DNA of 64,000 bases. It comes from a virus. The notes below the pieces were generated by a model that searched no databases, was not told the DNA's origin, and was given only the letters and a program-made list of their open reading frames with translations. Shown here in pieces: positions 13,841-23,332 of this stretch (positions are counted from its first letter, which is position 1; each line of letters begins with the position of its first letter). The DNA is taken from positions 1-64,000 of IMG/VR virus record IMGVR_UViG_3300008110_004617. One strand, 5' to 3'. Both the position numbers and the translations under genes were made by a program.

Positions 13841-15627
13841 GAGAAACTGGTGTAGGTCTATACGAACCTCTCTTCTTTATTGGAGTAGTTGAGAACAACA
13901 TTGACGAGCGGTTAGAAAAGAGAGTCCAGGTCCGTGCATTTGGAGTGCATGGAACCGTGGATCAGGTGCCAACTGAGAAACTGCCGTGGGCTACTCTTAT
14001 ATATGGTAGCTACGATCCAAACTCCCCTCTACCCCCTATAAACTCATTTGTATTCGGATTCTTTGTTGACGGCCGTGATGCACAGCAACCAATGATACTT
14101 GGTCTCATACCTACACAGTTGACCGAAGTGATTAATCCTTCTGTAACTGGATGGGGTGCAGTTCCTGGGCGTGACTCGAATATAATCGCAAAGGGATCTA
14201 CTCCTGACGATTATGGCCAACCATCAAACTCAAGACTCGAAAGAGGCGAAGATATTGATCAGACTTATGTTCTTTTACAAGAGATGAACCGAGTAAAAGA
14301 TGCGCCGACCGCAAAGATGAACAGCGACGATACTACTTCCTCGTTTGAAGAACCAGCTCCGGCATATAACGCACAGTATCCATACAACAGAGTTATTGAA
14401 ACAGCAAGTCACTCGATAGAACTCGACGATACTCCAGGCGCAGAAAGAATTACGATATTCCACAAATCCGGCTCTTATGTATCAATTGACTCGAACGGCA
14501 CTTCAGTTCATAAGTCAATCTCTGATAAGTACGAGATAAATGATATGCATCAACATGTATATGTTGGTGGTAAGAGTCAAGTGACTATCATGGGAGACAG
14601 CCGCGTTCTCGTAAAAGGAAATAAGATAGAAGAAGTTGAGGGCGATTTAATGCAGATCGTTCACGGCAACCATCTTCTATCTGTTGCCGGTCAAATGAAC
14701 CTTAATGCAAGCGAAGAAGTTCAGATGAGAGCTGCTAAACTTCGTCTTGAGGCTAACGTTGAAAGTGTAAACATAAAAGCTGGAAGAGACGTTAAGATAC
14801 AGAGCACGGAATCTACAAACATAAAGTCCAAAGCAACGTTTATTGATTCGGCCGAAACCACGGACATAAAGGCTGGAGACGACATTCATATTCAGTCCGG
14901 CGGAGATGTGCATGTTAAAGCGGCTAATGTTAAAATGGACGATAGAATTAATTTGGCTAACGGCGCTGCTGGCGATGCAACTGGTGCTGCAGGTGCAGAA
15001 GGCGCTGAACTTCCAGAACCAGCTGCAAAGAGTGCAAGCACGACTAACTATAAGAACAGTGCTTCTTTCGGTTCTTCGGGGTATGCATCCCAGGACGAAA
15101 GTGGAAGTGGCTCTTCGTCGGGTTCGTCTGGTGCAGATCCAGCTGTAGAATTCTCGTCTCCGGCAAATGCAAGTATGAATCTTCTATCTCTCGTGAAATC
15201 CTTCGAAGGATTTAGTCAGTATCCATATGAAGACTATGGTCAGTGGTCGATTGGTTACGGCAGTGGAGTTGGTCCTTCAAGCCAGCCACCAAAGATCCCT
15301 GGGCCTATATCTGAACAAGAAGCAACGAGACTTCTTGAAGAAAACCTTCAGAAGTTTGTTGTCAACGTCGAGACAATAAATCAGAAGGGTAACTATAATT
15401 GGTCGCAAGAGTCAAAAGATGCTCTTGCTTGTTTTGCTTATAACATTGGTAGTATAAACGAACTAACTGCTAACGGTACGAGAGATAATGCTACGATTGC
15501 GTCCAAGATGCTTGAGTATTCAAAAGCTGGTGGCGTTACCTTGAGCGCTCTCGTTCAGAGAAGAACTATCGAAAGACAAAAGTTTTTAAACGGTCTTGCT
15601 GGAACTAGCAGCGGTACACTCGTTTAA
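13837..15627 (+). CDS. 5: Baseplate spike gp5 with a C-terminal GH24 lysozyme domain
   Basis: A 596-aa protein. Residues 1-110 are the OB-fold (YEPLFFIGVVENNIDERLEKRVQVRAFGVHG, PWATLIYGSYDPNS, VFGFFVDGRDAQQPMILGLIP). Residues about 190-375 are VgrG-like beta-helix repeats (VNIKAGRDVKIQSTESTNIKSKA...). A Ser/Gly linker (about 390-440) leads to a lysozyme from about 446: E457 and D466 are nine residues apart as in T4 lysozyme E11/D20, with Ser in the Thr26 position (WSIGYGSG). In T4 gp5 the lysozyme lies between OB-fold and helix; here it comes last. Start by ATGA overlap with gp27 and GGAG 9 nt upstream. Confidence 0.88.
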   Translation: MRETGVGLYEPLFFIGVVENNIDERLEKRVQVRAFGVHGTVDQVPTEKLPWATLIYGSYDPNSPLPPINSFVFGFFVDGRDAQQPMILGLIPTQLTEVINPSVTGWGAVPGRDSNIIAKGSTPDDYGQPSNSRLERGEDIDQTYVLLQEMNRVKDAPTAKMNSDDTTSSFEEPAPAYNAQYPYNRVIETASHSIELDDTPGAERITIFHKSGSYVSIDSNGTSVHKSISDKYEINDMHQHVYVGGKSQVTIMGDSRVLVKGNKIEEVEGDLMQIVHGNHLLSVAGQMNLNASEEVQMRAAKLRLEANVESVNIKAGRDVKIQSTESTNIKSKATFIDSAETTDIKAGDDIHIQSGGDVHVKAANVKMDDRINLANGAAGDATGAAGAEGAELPEPAAKSASTTNYKNSASFGSSGYASQDESGSGSSSGSSGADPAVEFSSPANASMNLLSLVKSFEGFSQYPYEDYGQWSIGYGSGVGPSSQPPKIPGPISEQEATRLLEENLQKFVVNVETINQKGNYNWSQESKDALACFAYNIGSINELTANGTRDNATIASKMLEYSKAGGVTLSALVQRRTIERQKFLNGLAGTSSGTLV

Positions 15628-15645
15628 GTATTCGGAGGATAATAC

Positions 15646-17238
15646 ATGGCCACAAGTGGTCTATGCGGTAAAAGAAATTGTGTAACTAGAGTTGGATCTA
15701 CCGGCGAAATTATAGAGCTTGAGATTCCTGAAGCAATTGATATTGGTGAATTCACTTCAAACAGTGTTTCGTCTCTTATCAACACATTTCAGTCCGGAGT
15801 TATTTTTTCTGCCGAGGATACGGATCCAATCACGGAAGTTATTCGTAACTACGGCGCCGAACCATTTTACTCTTCTGTTTCTGCTGTCAACCAGTTTTTC
15901 GTAAGAGACGATGTAAAAGGCTCTGGAATATTTGACATACAAGACCCGCCAAGAAATGGGCCGGATGTAAAGGGTTTAATTGATCCTGCAATACATCCTC
16001 TATTAACGGACAGAATTAACACCGGCATCATCTTTACTCCAGTTGAAATAGCAGAGTTCATAAGAAACTTTGGTTATACTCCAATTACACTATCGACAAC
16101 GTCTTCAATTATATCAATAAAACTAATAAATGAATTTGAAGCATTCTATACTAAAAACTTTACACAGAGTACACTCGGCAGTTTCTGTTCTCTAGTTCCA
16201 GGCATCTTTGGTGCCATCGGCGCTTTCTTCACCGCGCTTCAAGACATAGCAAACCTAGTAAATAAACTAAAGAACTTTGCTCTTAATTTTTCATTATCGT
16301 CTCTTATTGATCAGCTTAAGAATGGTATAACTAAAGTTTTGGACAAAGTGATTGATAAAGTAAAGAGCATAATTGAAAACTTTTCACTTGAAAACATTAT
16401 CTCTGATATTAAAACGTTCTTAGTTGAAAAGATAGGAGGGCAGTTTCAAAAGATAAAGGAAGCTGCGTTGAAGTTCTTTGACCCAGAAAACCTTAAGAAC
16501 TTTAAAGCTAAGATAGAAGCCATCATAGACTACGCGGCGAGTATATTTAAAAACCCTACACTCGAAGACATTCAGTTTCTCATATACAGATTTTGTCAAT
16601 TCGTTTCTCAGATAGAGAACGGTATCAATGCAATTAAGAATCCTCTAGATACATTTATAAACTCTTACAAAGATACGGTTAGAATTCTTAGATCAAATTC
16701 CGCGCCTAACACTACGAGATCGGTAACGGCCGGAGCGATTCGTTACGACTTGCCAGCTAAGGGTAGTGGAATAAATACAAGTAGAGAAATTTATACAGCC
16801 GCTGGAGATATTCCGCCAATGGGCCCGGAAGATTTTCAAGCAGTAACTCCTTGGAACGAAGGTAAGGGTGACTCTAGAGTAACGTTTAACGGTAGGTGGG
16901 TTGCTGCTTTAGGAAGAGATGGTTGGGAAAAAGTTGACATTGGAGTAAGAGCAATGTTAATGAAAGTGCAGAAAGACTTTGGCAGATCTCTGTTTGTAAA
17001 TAGTGGATATAGATCACCTGAATATAATGCTAAGCTGAAAGGCGCCGCTAAGAACTCTTTGCATATGCAAGGAAAGGCTTTAGATATATCTTGGTCTGGC
17101 ATAAACGACGAAACTAAAGAAGAGTTTATAAGATTGGCGAGAATACACGGATTTAGAGGAATAGGAAGATACGGCTCTGGGTCAGGAAACTTTATTCATA
17201 TAGACGTAGGACCGGAAAGAACGTGGTCAAAGGCATGA
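15646..17238 (+). CDS. Baseplate-associated structural protein with C-terminal M15 peptidase domain
   Basis: A 530-aa protein. Residues about 180-370 are helical and amphipathic (SLSSLIDQLKNGITKVLDKVIDKVKSII...). The C-terminus is a D-Ala/LD-carboxypeptidase fold of the M15A/VanY type: VNSGYRSPEYNAKLKG, then SLHMQGKALDISW with zinc ligands H473 and D480, and NFIHIDVG with H518. These enzymes cut peptidoglycan cross-links or peptide stems. Its place between gp5 and gp25 suggests a hub- or tip-mounted second hydrolase. The N-terminal region is not recognised. Confidence 0.8.
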   Translation: MATSGLCGKRNCVTRVGSTGEIIELEIPEAIDIGEFTSNSVSSLINTFQSGVIFSAEDTDPITEVIRNYGAEPFYSSVSAVNQFFVRDDVKGSGIFDIQDPPRNGPDVKGLIDPAIHPLLTDRINTGIIFTPVEIAEFIRNFGYTPITLSTTSSIISIKLINEFEAFYTKNFTQSTLGSFCSLVPGIFGAIGAFFTALQDIANLVNKLKNFALNFSLSSLIDQLKNGITKVLDKVIDKVKSIIENFSLENIISDIKTFLVEKIGGQFQKIKEAALKFFDPENLKNFKAKIEAIIDYAASIFKNPTLEDIQFLIYRFCQFVSQIENGINAIKNPLDTFINSYKDTVRILRSNSAPNTTRSVTAGAIRYDLPAKGSGINTSREIYTAAGDIPPMGPEDFQAVTPWNEGKGDSRVTFNGRWVAALGRDGWEKVDIGVRAMLMKVQKDFGRSLFVNSGYRSPEYNAKLKGAAKNSLHMQGKALDISWSGINDETKEEFIRLARIHGFRGIGRYGSGSGNFIHIDVGPERTWSKA

Positions 17239-17248
17239 GGGATTATAA

Positions 17249-17665
17249 GTGGTAGTACAATTAAACTCTCCAGGTAGAAGTAGGCCTAGTCTGTTCTCAG
17301 ACTTTCATAAAGACATGACTCAAAATCCAATTTCAGAAGACCTTGCTATTAAAAGGGACGAAGAGGCCGTAAAGGAAGCAATAAAAAACCTTATTCTAAC
17401 GGATAGAGGTGAGAGGTTAATGCAGCCTCTAGTCGGCGGTAATATTCGTGCTATGCTTTTTGAAAATAATACGCCGGCCACGATAAAGATTATTCAAGAG
17501 ATGGTAAAAGAAACGGTAAGAATCTATGAACCGAGAGCGACTCTATTAGATGTAATAGTCCAATCTTCGTTAGACGAATCTACTGTTCAAGTCGCAATCT
17601 ATTTTTACATAAATAACGTCGAACAGCCGATCACACTAACGGTGTTCCTAGAGAGGACAAGATAA
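17249..17665 (+). CDS. 25: Baseplate wedge protein gp25
   Basis: A 138-aa protein of the gp25 family (T4: 132 aa), homologous to T6SS TssE: AIKRDEEAVKEAIKNLILTDRGERLMQPLVGGNIRAMLFE and the VRIYEPRATLLDVIV block with the conserved EPR. It starts the sheath and joins wedge to hub. The start is GTG at 17249 with GAGGG 7 nt upstream, overlapping the preceding stop codon. It abuts gp6. Confidence 0.93.
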   Translation: MVVQLNSPGRSRPSLFSDFHKDMTQNPISEDLAIKRDEEAVKEAIKNLILTDRGERLMQPLVGGNIRAMLFENNTPATIKIIQEMVKETVRIYEPRATLLDVIVQSSLDESTVQVAIYFYINNVEQPITLTVFLERTR

Positions 17666-19450
17666 ATGGCTACGAAACCAATCAATGAGCTCGATTTCGC
17701 AGCGGTTAAGGATCAATTTATAGAATTCCTTAAGACTCAGACTCAATTTAAAGATTACAACTTTGCGGGTTCGAATATGAACGTTCTTTTGGATGTTCTA
17801 GCGTATAATACCCATATGAATAACTTTTATACGAACATGGCGATTAACGAGATGTTTTTGGACTCTGCAGTTCTTAAGAACTCAGTCGTATCTCATGCGA
17901 AAGAACTAAACTATCTGCCAAGATCACGATCATCTGCTAAAGCGGTTGTAAATCTGAGCATTATTGATTCTACAACGCAATCTCAAACTATTTCTATTCC
18001 AAGGTTTACGGAATTTGTGACTACGTTGCAAGGAAGTTCATACACGTTCTTAACAAACCAATCATACATCGCAAAAAGAACTACTGGAAATACTTTTGTT
18101 GCAACAAACGTAGAGATATTCGAAGGTGAAATTCTTACGCAGTTTGAAAAAGACGGTTTCTTTCTTGACGAAGAAACTTTTCTGAGATGTAATCTCACGA
18201 ACAACAATATAGACATTAGTTCAATTGAAGTGTTTGTAGATGAAGTAGCTACTGAAGGCCTCAATCAATTCGTGTACACTCCAGACATATTTGGTGTAAC
18301 TCCAACTAGTAAAGTATTTTACTTAGATGCAAATTTTGATGATACCTATTCGATTTATTTTGGAAGAGATGTCTATGGAGAGCAGCCTAAAAAGGATATT
18401 GACGTAAAAGTTCAGTATCGCTCATGTAACGGGACAGAGGCAAACGGCGCAAGCAGATTTTCAACTACGTTTAAGCCAAACGTAACAGTCTCAACTGTTG
18501 CAGTTGCTAGCGGTGGCGCCGAAAGAGAAAATCTTGAAAGCATTAAGTTTTTTGCACCCAAGTCTATTCAAATACAAGATAGGGCCGTGACAGCAAACGA
18601 TTATGCTATCCTATTAAGACAGCGGTTTCCAGAAATACAATCAGTTTCCGTGTACGGCGGAGACGAGTTGGATCCTCCACAATACGGTAGAGTCGCAATC
18701 ACAGTCAATTTACAGGGAGAAGGAATTCTTTCTGATACGAGTAAGAGTGAATACATAAGATATATTTCTGATAAGAGTCCTCTTACGATTGAACCAATTT
18801 TCATTGACCCAGAATTCCTCTATGTTGAAACAATAATCGACATAACATATTCAAAGAAGTTTACGACCAAGTCTACACAGGAACTAGAATCTCTCATAAG
18901 AAATAGAGTACTATCTTATAACTCCACAAACTTAGATGATTTTGGTGAGACTCTTAGATTGTCAAGGCTTGCCGCAATCATTGACGACATTGATGATGGT
19001 ATTTTAAGTAACTCTCTATGTCTAAACCCGATTATCGAGTACGCACCGGTTCTTAATCTTACGCTAAATCCAAAGTTTAGATTTGATACGCCCCTAGTTA
19101 AACCGTACCCTTATCGTGCTGCGACCGGATTCGCAGACTTTAAACCCTCTATAGTTAGTACTTCGTTTACGTATAAGGGAATTAAGTCAAAACTTCAAGA
19201 TAACGGTGATGGTAGCATGCAAGTAGTAAGTGCTAGTTCTATAAACACTGAAATACTAAATCCATCAGTTGGTACTGTTGATTATTCAACTGGCCTCGTT
19301 TCTCTCGTGAACTTTGTCGTAGAAGGTTTTTCTGGAAACGCAATTAAAATATACGCAGCCTCGGTGTCTGCGGATGTAAAGTCCCCTAAGAGTCGTATCC
19401 TTACGATAAGAGATGAAGATATTGTCATCAATTTCATAGAGTCCAAGTAA
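17666..19450 (+). CDS. 6: Baseplate wedge protein gp6
   Basis: A 594-aa protein with the gp6/baseplate J-like pattern: NFAGSNMNVLLDVLAYNTHMNNFYTNMAINEMFLDSAVLKNSVVSHAKELNYLPRSRSSA is highly characteristic, and AVTANDYAILLRQRFPEIQSVSVYGGDELDPPQYGRVAITV is the conserved late domain. T4 gp6 is 660 aa. It forms the wedge ring. Translation is tightly coupled on both sides (start right after the gp25 stop, 1-nt overlap with the next gene). Confidence 0.92.
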   Translation: MATKPINELDFAAVKDQFIEFLKTQTQFKDYNFAGSNMNVLLDVLAYNTHMNNFYTNMAINEMFLDSAVLKNSVVSHAKELNYLPRSRSSAKAVVNLSIIDSTTQSQTISIPRFTEFVTTLQGSSYTFLTNQSYIAKRTTGNTFVATNVEIFEGEILTQFEKDGFFLDEETFLRCNLTNNNIDISSIEVFVDEVATEGLNQFVYTPDIFGVTPTSKVFYLDANFDDTYSIYFGRDVYGEQPKKDIDVKVQYRSCNGTEANGASRFSTTFKPNVTVSTVAVASGGAERENLESIKFFAPKSIQIQDRAVTANDYAILLRQRFPEIQSVSVYGGDELDPPQYGRVAITVNLQGEGILSDTSKSEYIRYISDKSPLTIEPIFIDPEFLYVETIIDITYSKKFTTKSTQELESLIRNRVLSYNSTNLDDFGETLRLSRLAAIIDDIDDGILSNSLCLNPIIEYAPVLNLTLNPKFRFDTPLVKPYPYRAATGFADFKPSIVSTSFTYKGIKSKLQDNGDGSMQVVSASSINTEILNPSVGTVDYSTGLVSLVNFVVEGFSGNAIKIYAASVSADVKSPKSRILTIRDEDIVINFIESK

Positions 19451-21600
19451 TGTCAATAGATAAGCTAATATCCTTTCACATAGAAAGACAGTTTCCGGCG
19501 ATATATCGTGAGGAGGGAGCTGAGCTAATTCAATTTGTAAAAGAATATTATAAATTTTTAGAAACAGAAGATAACCAGTCCATCTACAACAGTAGAAGAA
19601 TATTTGAGTATCGTGATATTGATACAACTTTAGATCGGTTCGTCATATTTTTTAAAAATAAGTATCTTTCCGATCTTCCGTTTAATGATAATACTGTTCG
19701 CATAGTAATTAAGAACATTCTTGGCTTATATCGTAGAAAAGGATCGAAGAACGGATTAGAATTATTCTTTCGACTCTTTTACAATGAAGCTATTAAAGTA
19801 TATAACCCATCAAGAGATGTCTTTAAGCCGTCGGATTCCATATGGAGAAGCGGAAGATATCTACAGATGGTACCAAACGACGGGTTATTCTCTTCTCCGC
19901 GAGCACCAGGAAAGACTTACACTTATATAGATATAATTGGAAAAAAGATTACTGGCGGTGCTTCAAAAACAAAAGCAACCGTAGATAAGATTAACTTCAT
20001 ACTTATCAATAATACGTTCATACCGATCATTTTTATAAATGATAGCACCGCGGACTTTTTGAATCTGGAAAACATATTTTGTGAATTAGATGGCGTGCCA
20101 ATTAGTTTTGGAATTATTAACGGGTCATTAACAGCCGTAGACGTTGATACTAACTTCAGAGGAACGTTAAATAACCAAGTAGGTGATTTAGTTACATTTA
20201 GAACAGTCCCAGATGGAATTGGCGCGTACGGAACCGTCACGGAAGTATCTGAAAATTTCACTGGTATTATAGAGTACAACATTCTTGATGGTGGATGGGG
20301 TTATTCTATTGATTCAACAAAACTACTCGTTTCAAACCAAATACTCTTCTTAGATAATATCGGCGGAAAATTCAATATACTTGAAGCACTGGAAGATACT
20401 GCCGGAAACAGAGGTATAGTCATAGGACAAGACAATATATCTGTTGGTGTAAAAATGGATGCTGGTGACGAATTTTCAAACAACGCCACTATCTCCACGG
20501 TGGATAGAGTTGTAAACGTTAATATATCAGCCCTTTCTCCAGGTACTGAGATTAGAATTGTTGGTAAGAATGATACTTCTCCTGGACAGCTTTACCCGGA
20601 CACAGCAAACACTGCTGACGTAATTTTGGCAGAAATAACAAATGAAGAAACCGTTTCTTTAATCTTTGATATCATAGGTGATTATGTAGGAGTTTCTCTT
20701 AATGCTGCAAACTATAATTCTCCGCCGGCCGCGCAGCCGATGTCGGGTGGGACGAATCCTGTAACTATAAACACCGTGCTATCATCCGCGTTTGACTTAT
20801 TACCAGTTGAATTAGGAACTATTGTTAGATTTGATAACGTAAATCCTGGTGACAGTTATGTGAACGATGTGTTTGCAATTGCGTATGATACTCGAGTCAC
20901 GCTATTTACAAAGAAGAAACAGTTAGTAACTCTAGAAAACATACCAGCTACTTTAAATGTTGGAAGTGAGATAGCCCAAGGTTTAATAAGAGGAAAGGTT
21001 ATTGCTATACAAGATAGCACATTAACCGTAAGACCTTATTCATATACTGGGTTTAACGCGTCTACTTACATAACCTTTGGCGGGGCAAATTGGAACGTTG
21101 TTTCTGTTTCTCAAGATTTTTCTTCAAGCGAAATATCTGGGTTTAACGCAAATATCGATGCGGTAACATCGTTTGGTGTTGGTAGAATACGAAAAGTGTC
21201 TGTTATAGATTCTGGTTATGGTTATGGAGACAATAGAACCGCAGAAATAATTGATAAAAACGGGAATGTTGCTACCGTGGGAACAACTTCTGTTAGTGGG
21301 CAAGGTTCTTCTGGCGGGTTCTGGTCTTCTGTCAATTCGCACCTAAACGGTTATACAAAGACAATAATAGGCGACGGTGTTGATAAATATTACGACTCAG
21401 GAAAGAGAGTCCATGACAATAGATACTATCAAGAATATTCTTATGAAATTCAATCCAAGATTGATATAAGAGAATACGAAGAGCCTCTAAAACAAGTAAC
21501 TCACGTCGCGGGAACAAAAGTATTTGGGCGATTTAATCTTGAAGAGATGGTAGAGTCAAACGTTAATATTAGTAATGCGACTATAGCCCAGCCAGAATAA
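19450..21600 (+). CDS. Baseplate wedge protein in the gp7 position
   Basis: A 716-aa protein between gp6 and gp8. The N-terminus (ISFHIERQFPAIYREEGAELIQFVKEYYKFLETEDN) and VRIVIKNILGLYRRKGSKNGLELFFRLFYNE are conserved among marine T4-like phages; the rest is beta-rich. In T4, gp7 (1032 aa) holds this position and starts wedge assembly. Calling it gp7-like rests on order and partial resemblance; it is about 300 residues shorter. Its ATG overlaps the gp6 stop. Confidence 0.7.
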   Translation: MSIDKLISFHIERQFPAIYREEGAELIQFVKEYYKFLETEDNQSIYNSRRIFEYRDIDTTLDRFVIFFKNKYLSDLPFNDNTVRIVIKNILGLYRRKGSKNGLELFFRLFYNEAIKVYNPSRDVFKPSDSIWRSGRYLQMVPNDGLFSSPRAPGKTYTYIDIIGKKITGGASKTKATVDKINFILINNTFIPIIFINDSTADFLNLENIFCELDGVPISFGIINGSLTAVDVDTNFRGTLNNQVGDLVTFRTVPDGIGAYGTVTEVSENFTGIIEYNILDGGWGYSIDSTKLLVSNQILFLDNIGGKFNILEALEDTAGNRGIVIGQDNISVGVKMDAGDEFSNNATISTVDRVVNVNISALSPGTEIRIVGKNDTSPGQLYPDTANTADVILAEITNEETVSLIFDIIGDYVGVSLNAANYNSPPAAQPMSGGTNPVTINTVLSSAFDLLPVELGTIVRFDNVNPGDSYVNDVFAIAYDTRVTLFTKKKQLVTLENIPATLNVGSEIAQGLIRGKVIAIQDSTLTVRPYSYTGFNASTYITFGGANWNVVSVSQDFSSSEISGFNANIDAVTSFGVGRIRKVSVIDSGYGYGDNRTAEIIDKNGNVATVGTTSVSGQGSSGGFWSSVNSHLNGYTKTIIGDGVDKYYDSGKRVHDNRYYQEYSYEIQSKIDIREYEEPLKQVTHVAGTKVFGRFNLEEMVESNVNISNATIAQPE

Positions 21601-21651
21601 ATAGAATAAATAAAAGCAAAATGCAGGGCGCAAGCCAAGTAGAGGTTATAT

Positions 21652-23322
21652 ATGACACGAACAGTTGCAACGAGCAATTATAGATCTGGCTTGACTCGTC
21701 TATTTGTCGAGGATATAGGATTTAACAGTTACTATCTTTTTGCGTCAAAGACCTCAAACACGTCTGTCATTAATTCAAATACAAGTAAGCTAAACTTTTT
21801 AGAAAATACTCTTTTTGGAAAGAGAATTAATTCTGAAGAAGTTTTTTATATGATAAGAAACTATCCATGGCTTTCTGATACTACATACGACCAATATGAC
21901 GACTCAATTGATATTAGTAAAAAGATGTACTATGCTGTAGTATACCCGGAAAACAATCAAACTGGCGACTATCGTATATACAAGTGCCTGTTTAATAACT
22001 ACGGAGCAAGATCTATAAATCCGCCAAACTACAGTCTTTCTACGGCAGATCAGATCTATATTATGCCAGACGGATATGTATGGAAATTTATGTACAGCTT
22101 AAGTGAAATAGAATTTGAAAAATATAATAACTTAGGATACATTCCTATTATAAATGAAGCGAATTCTAATACAGTCGTGTCTGATACCAGTTCTGTAGAT
22201 CAAATATTTGTTACAAACGCCAATACGAACAAAGGATACGAAAAAGTCCAAGGGAGTATATTCGAGATTAACTCAGTCACCGGCGAAATAGTTATTAGCG
22301 AAACCGTTGTTAATAGCTTAAGTGCAGTTGGAAACTATTATGCTGGATATACATTTTATGTAACAAATAATATCCCGAATTCAAGAGCGTACAGAGTATC
22401 TTCTTATGCATACAATCCTACAACCAAAAGAGCAACGATAAAATTAGATGAAGGTGTTCCAAACGATGGTGTGTTGGTAACAACCTCTTCATATAGTCTA
22501 CTCCCACGAATTGATATAAGAGGCGATGGTTCTGGCGCAGTTGCGATTGCAAATGTTTCAAATCTTGGCGCAATAGAAACAGTCAGGGTTTTAAATAAAG
22601 GTTCTGGTTACACAAATGCAACCGCTACTGTGCCGGATCCGTTTGCATTTGATCCGGTTGCTTTTGGTTCGTTGAACGAAAGAGCAATCTTAAGACAAGT
22701 GCTGTCGCCACCTGGTGGGCATGCTTCAAACTTGGTTGACGAGCTTTCTTGCCGTCATGCTTTAGTTTATGTAGATATAACGGATTTTGATAATACTATC
22801 ATTTCTTCAACTAACAAATTTGCAAGTATTGGGATAGTAAAAAATCCAGAATTTAAGACCATACAACCTAGTATATTTGATAACAGAATCGAACTAGCTC
22901 TAGATTCTCATTTGTTATCTGCAGACGAAATAGTTACCCAGATTGAAACGGCAGATACTACGAGCGAGTTTTATAACGAAGTTCGTTTTCGCGGAAAAGT
23001 TCATAATGTTTCGAATAACTTTATTTACTTGTGTGAATACATGGGTTCATTTCCTAATGACATTGGTACTTATGCAAACACTGACTTTAGTGATATATCT
23101 CTAAAAGTTAATCTTCCTCTGCTATCTCCACAGAACGAAGTTCTAGTGATAAATATCGATAACAATCCAGCGTATCCTATTGATTACGGTGTGAATTACC
23201 CTGGTTTTAGATTATCTCCATATGTACAAAGATCCGGAGAAGTTTACTATATGAGCAGCTTCGAACCAATTACTAGAACAGAAGAGTCAAGTGAACGATT
23301 CAAAATACTTCTTGAGTTTTAA
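21652..23322 (+). CDS. 8: Baseplate wedge protein gp8
   Basis: A 556-aa protein with a gp8 core: FYMIRNYPWLSDTTYDQYDDSIDISKKMYYAVVY, DYRIYKCLFNNYGARSINPPNYSLST and IMPDGYVWKFMYSLSEIEFEKY. T4 gp8 has 334 aa; here the core is followed by extra beta-rich domains. gp8 dimers bind gp7 and gp10 in the wedge. A 51-nt AT-rich gap separates it from the preceding gene. Confidence 0.88.
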   Translation: MTRTVATSNYRSGLTRLFVEDIGFNSYYLFASKTSNTSVINSNTSKLNFLENTLFGKRINSEEVFYMIRNYPWLSDTTYDQYDDSIDISKKMYYAVVYPENNQTGDYRIYKCLFNNYGARSINPPNYSLSTADQIYIMPDGYVWKFMYSLSEIEFEKYNNLGYIPIINEANSNTVVSDTSSVDQIFVTNANTNKGYEKVQGSIFEINSVTGEIVISETVVNSLSAVGNYYAGYTFYVTNNIPNSRAYRVSSYAYNPTTKRATIKLDEGVPNDGVLVTTSSYSLLPRIDIRGDGSGAVAIANVSNLGAIETVRVLNKGSGYTNATATVPDPFAFDPVAFGSLNERAILRQVLSPPGGHASNLVDELSCRHALVYVDITDFDNTIISSTNKFASIGIVKNPEFKTIQPSIFDNRIELALDSHLLSADEIVTQIETADTTSEFYNEVRFRGKVHNVSNNFIYLCEYMGSFPNDIGTYANTDFSDISLKVNLPLLSPQNEVLVINIDNNPAYPIDYGVNYPGFRLSPYVQRSGEVYYMSSFEPITRTEESSERFKILLEF

Positions 23323-23332
23323 GGAAACATAA

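Noticed and set aside
21598-21651. AATAAATA-type sequences in the gap before gp8 as late promoters
   Set aside because: They deviate from TATAAATA at conserved positions, and the baseplate genes are otherwise contiguous from the promoter at 10872.
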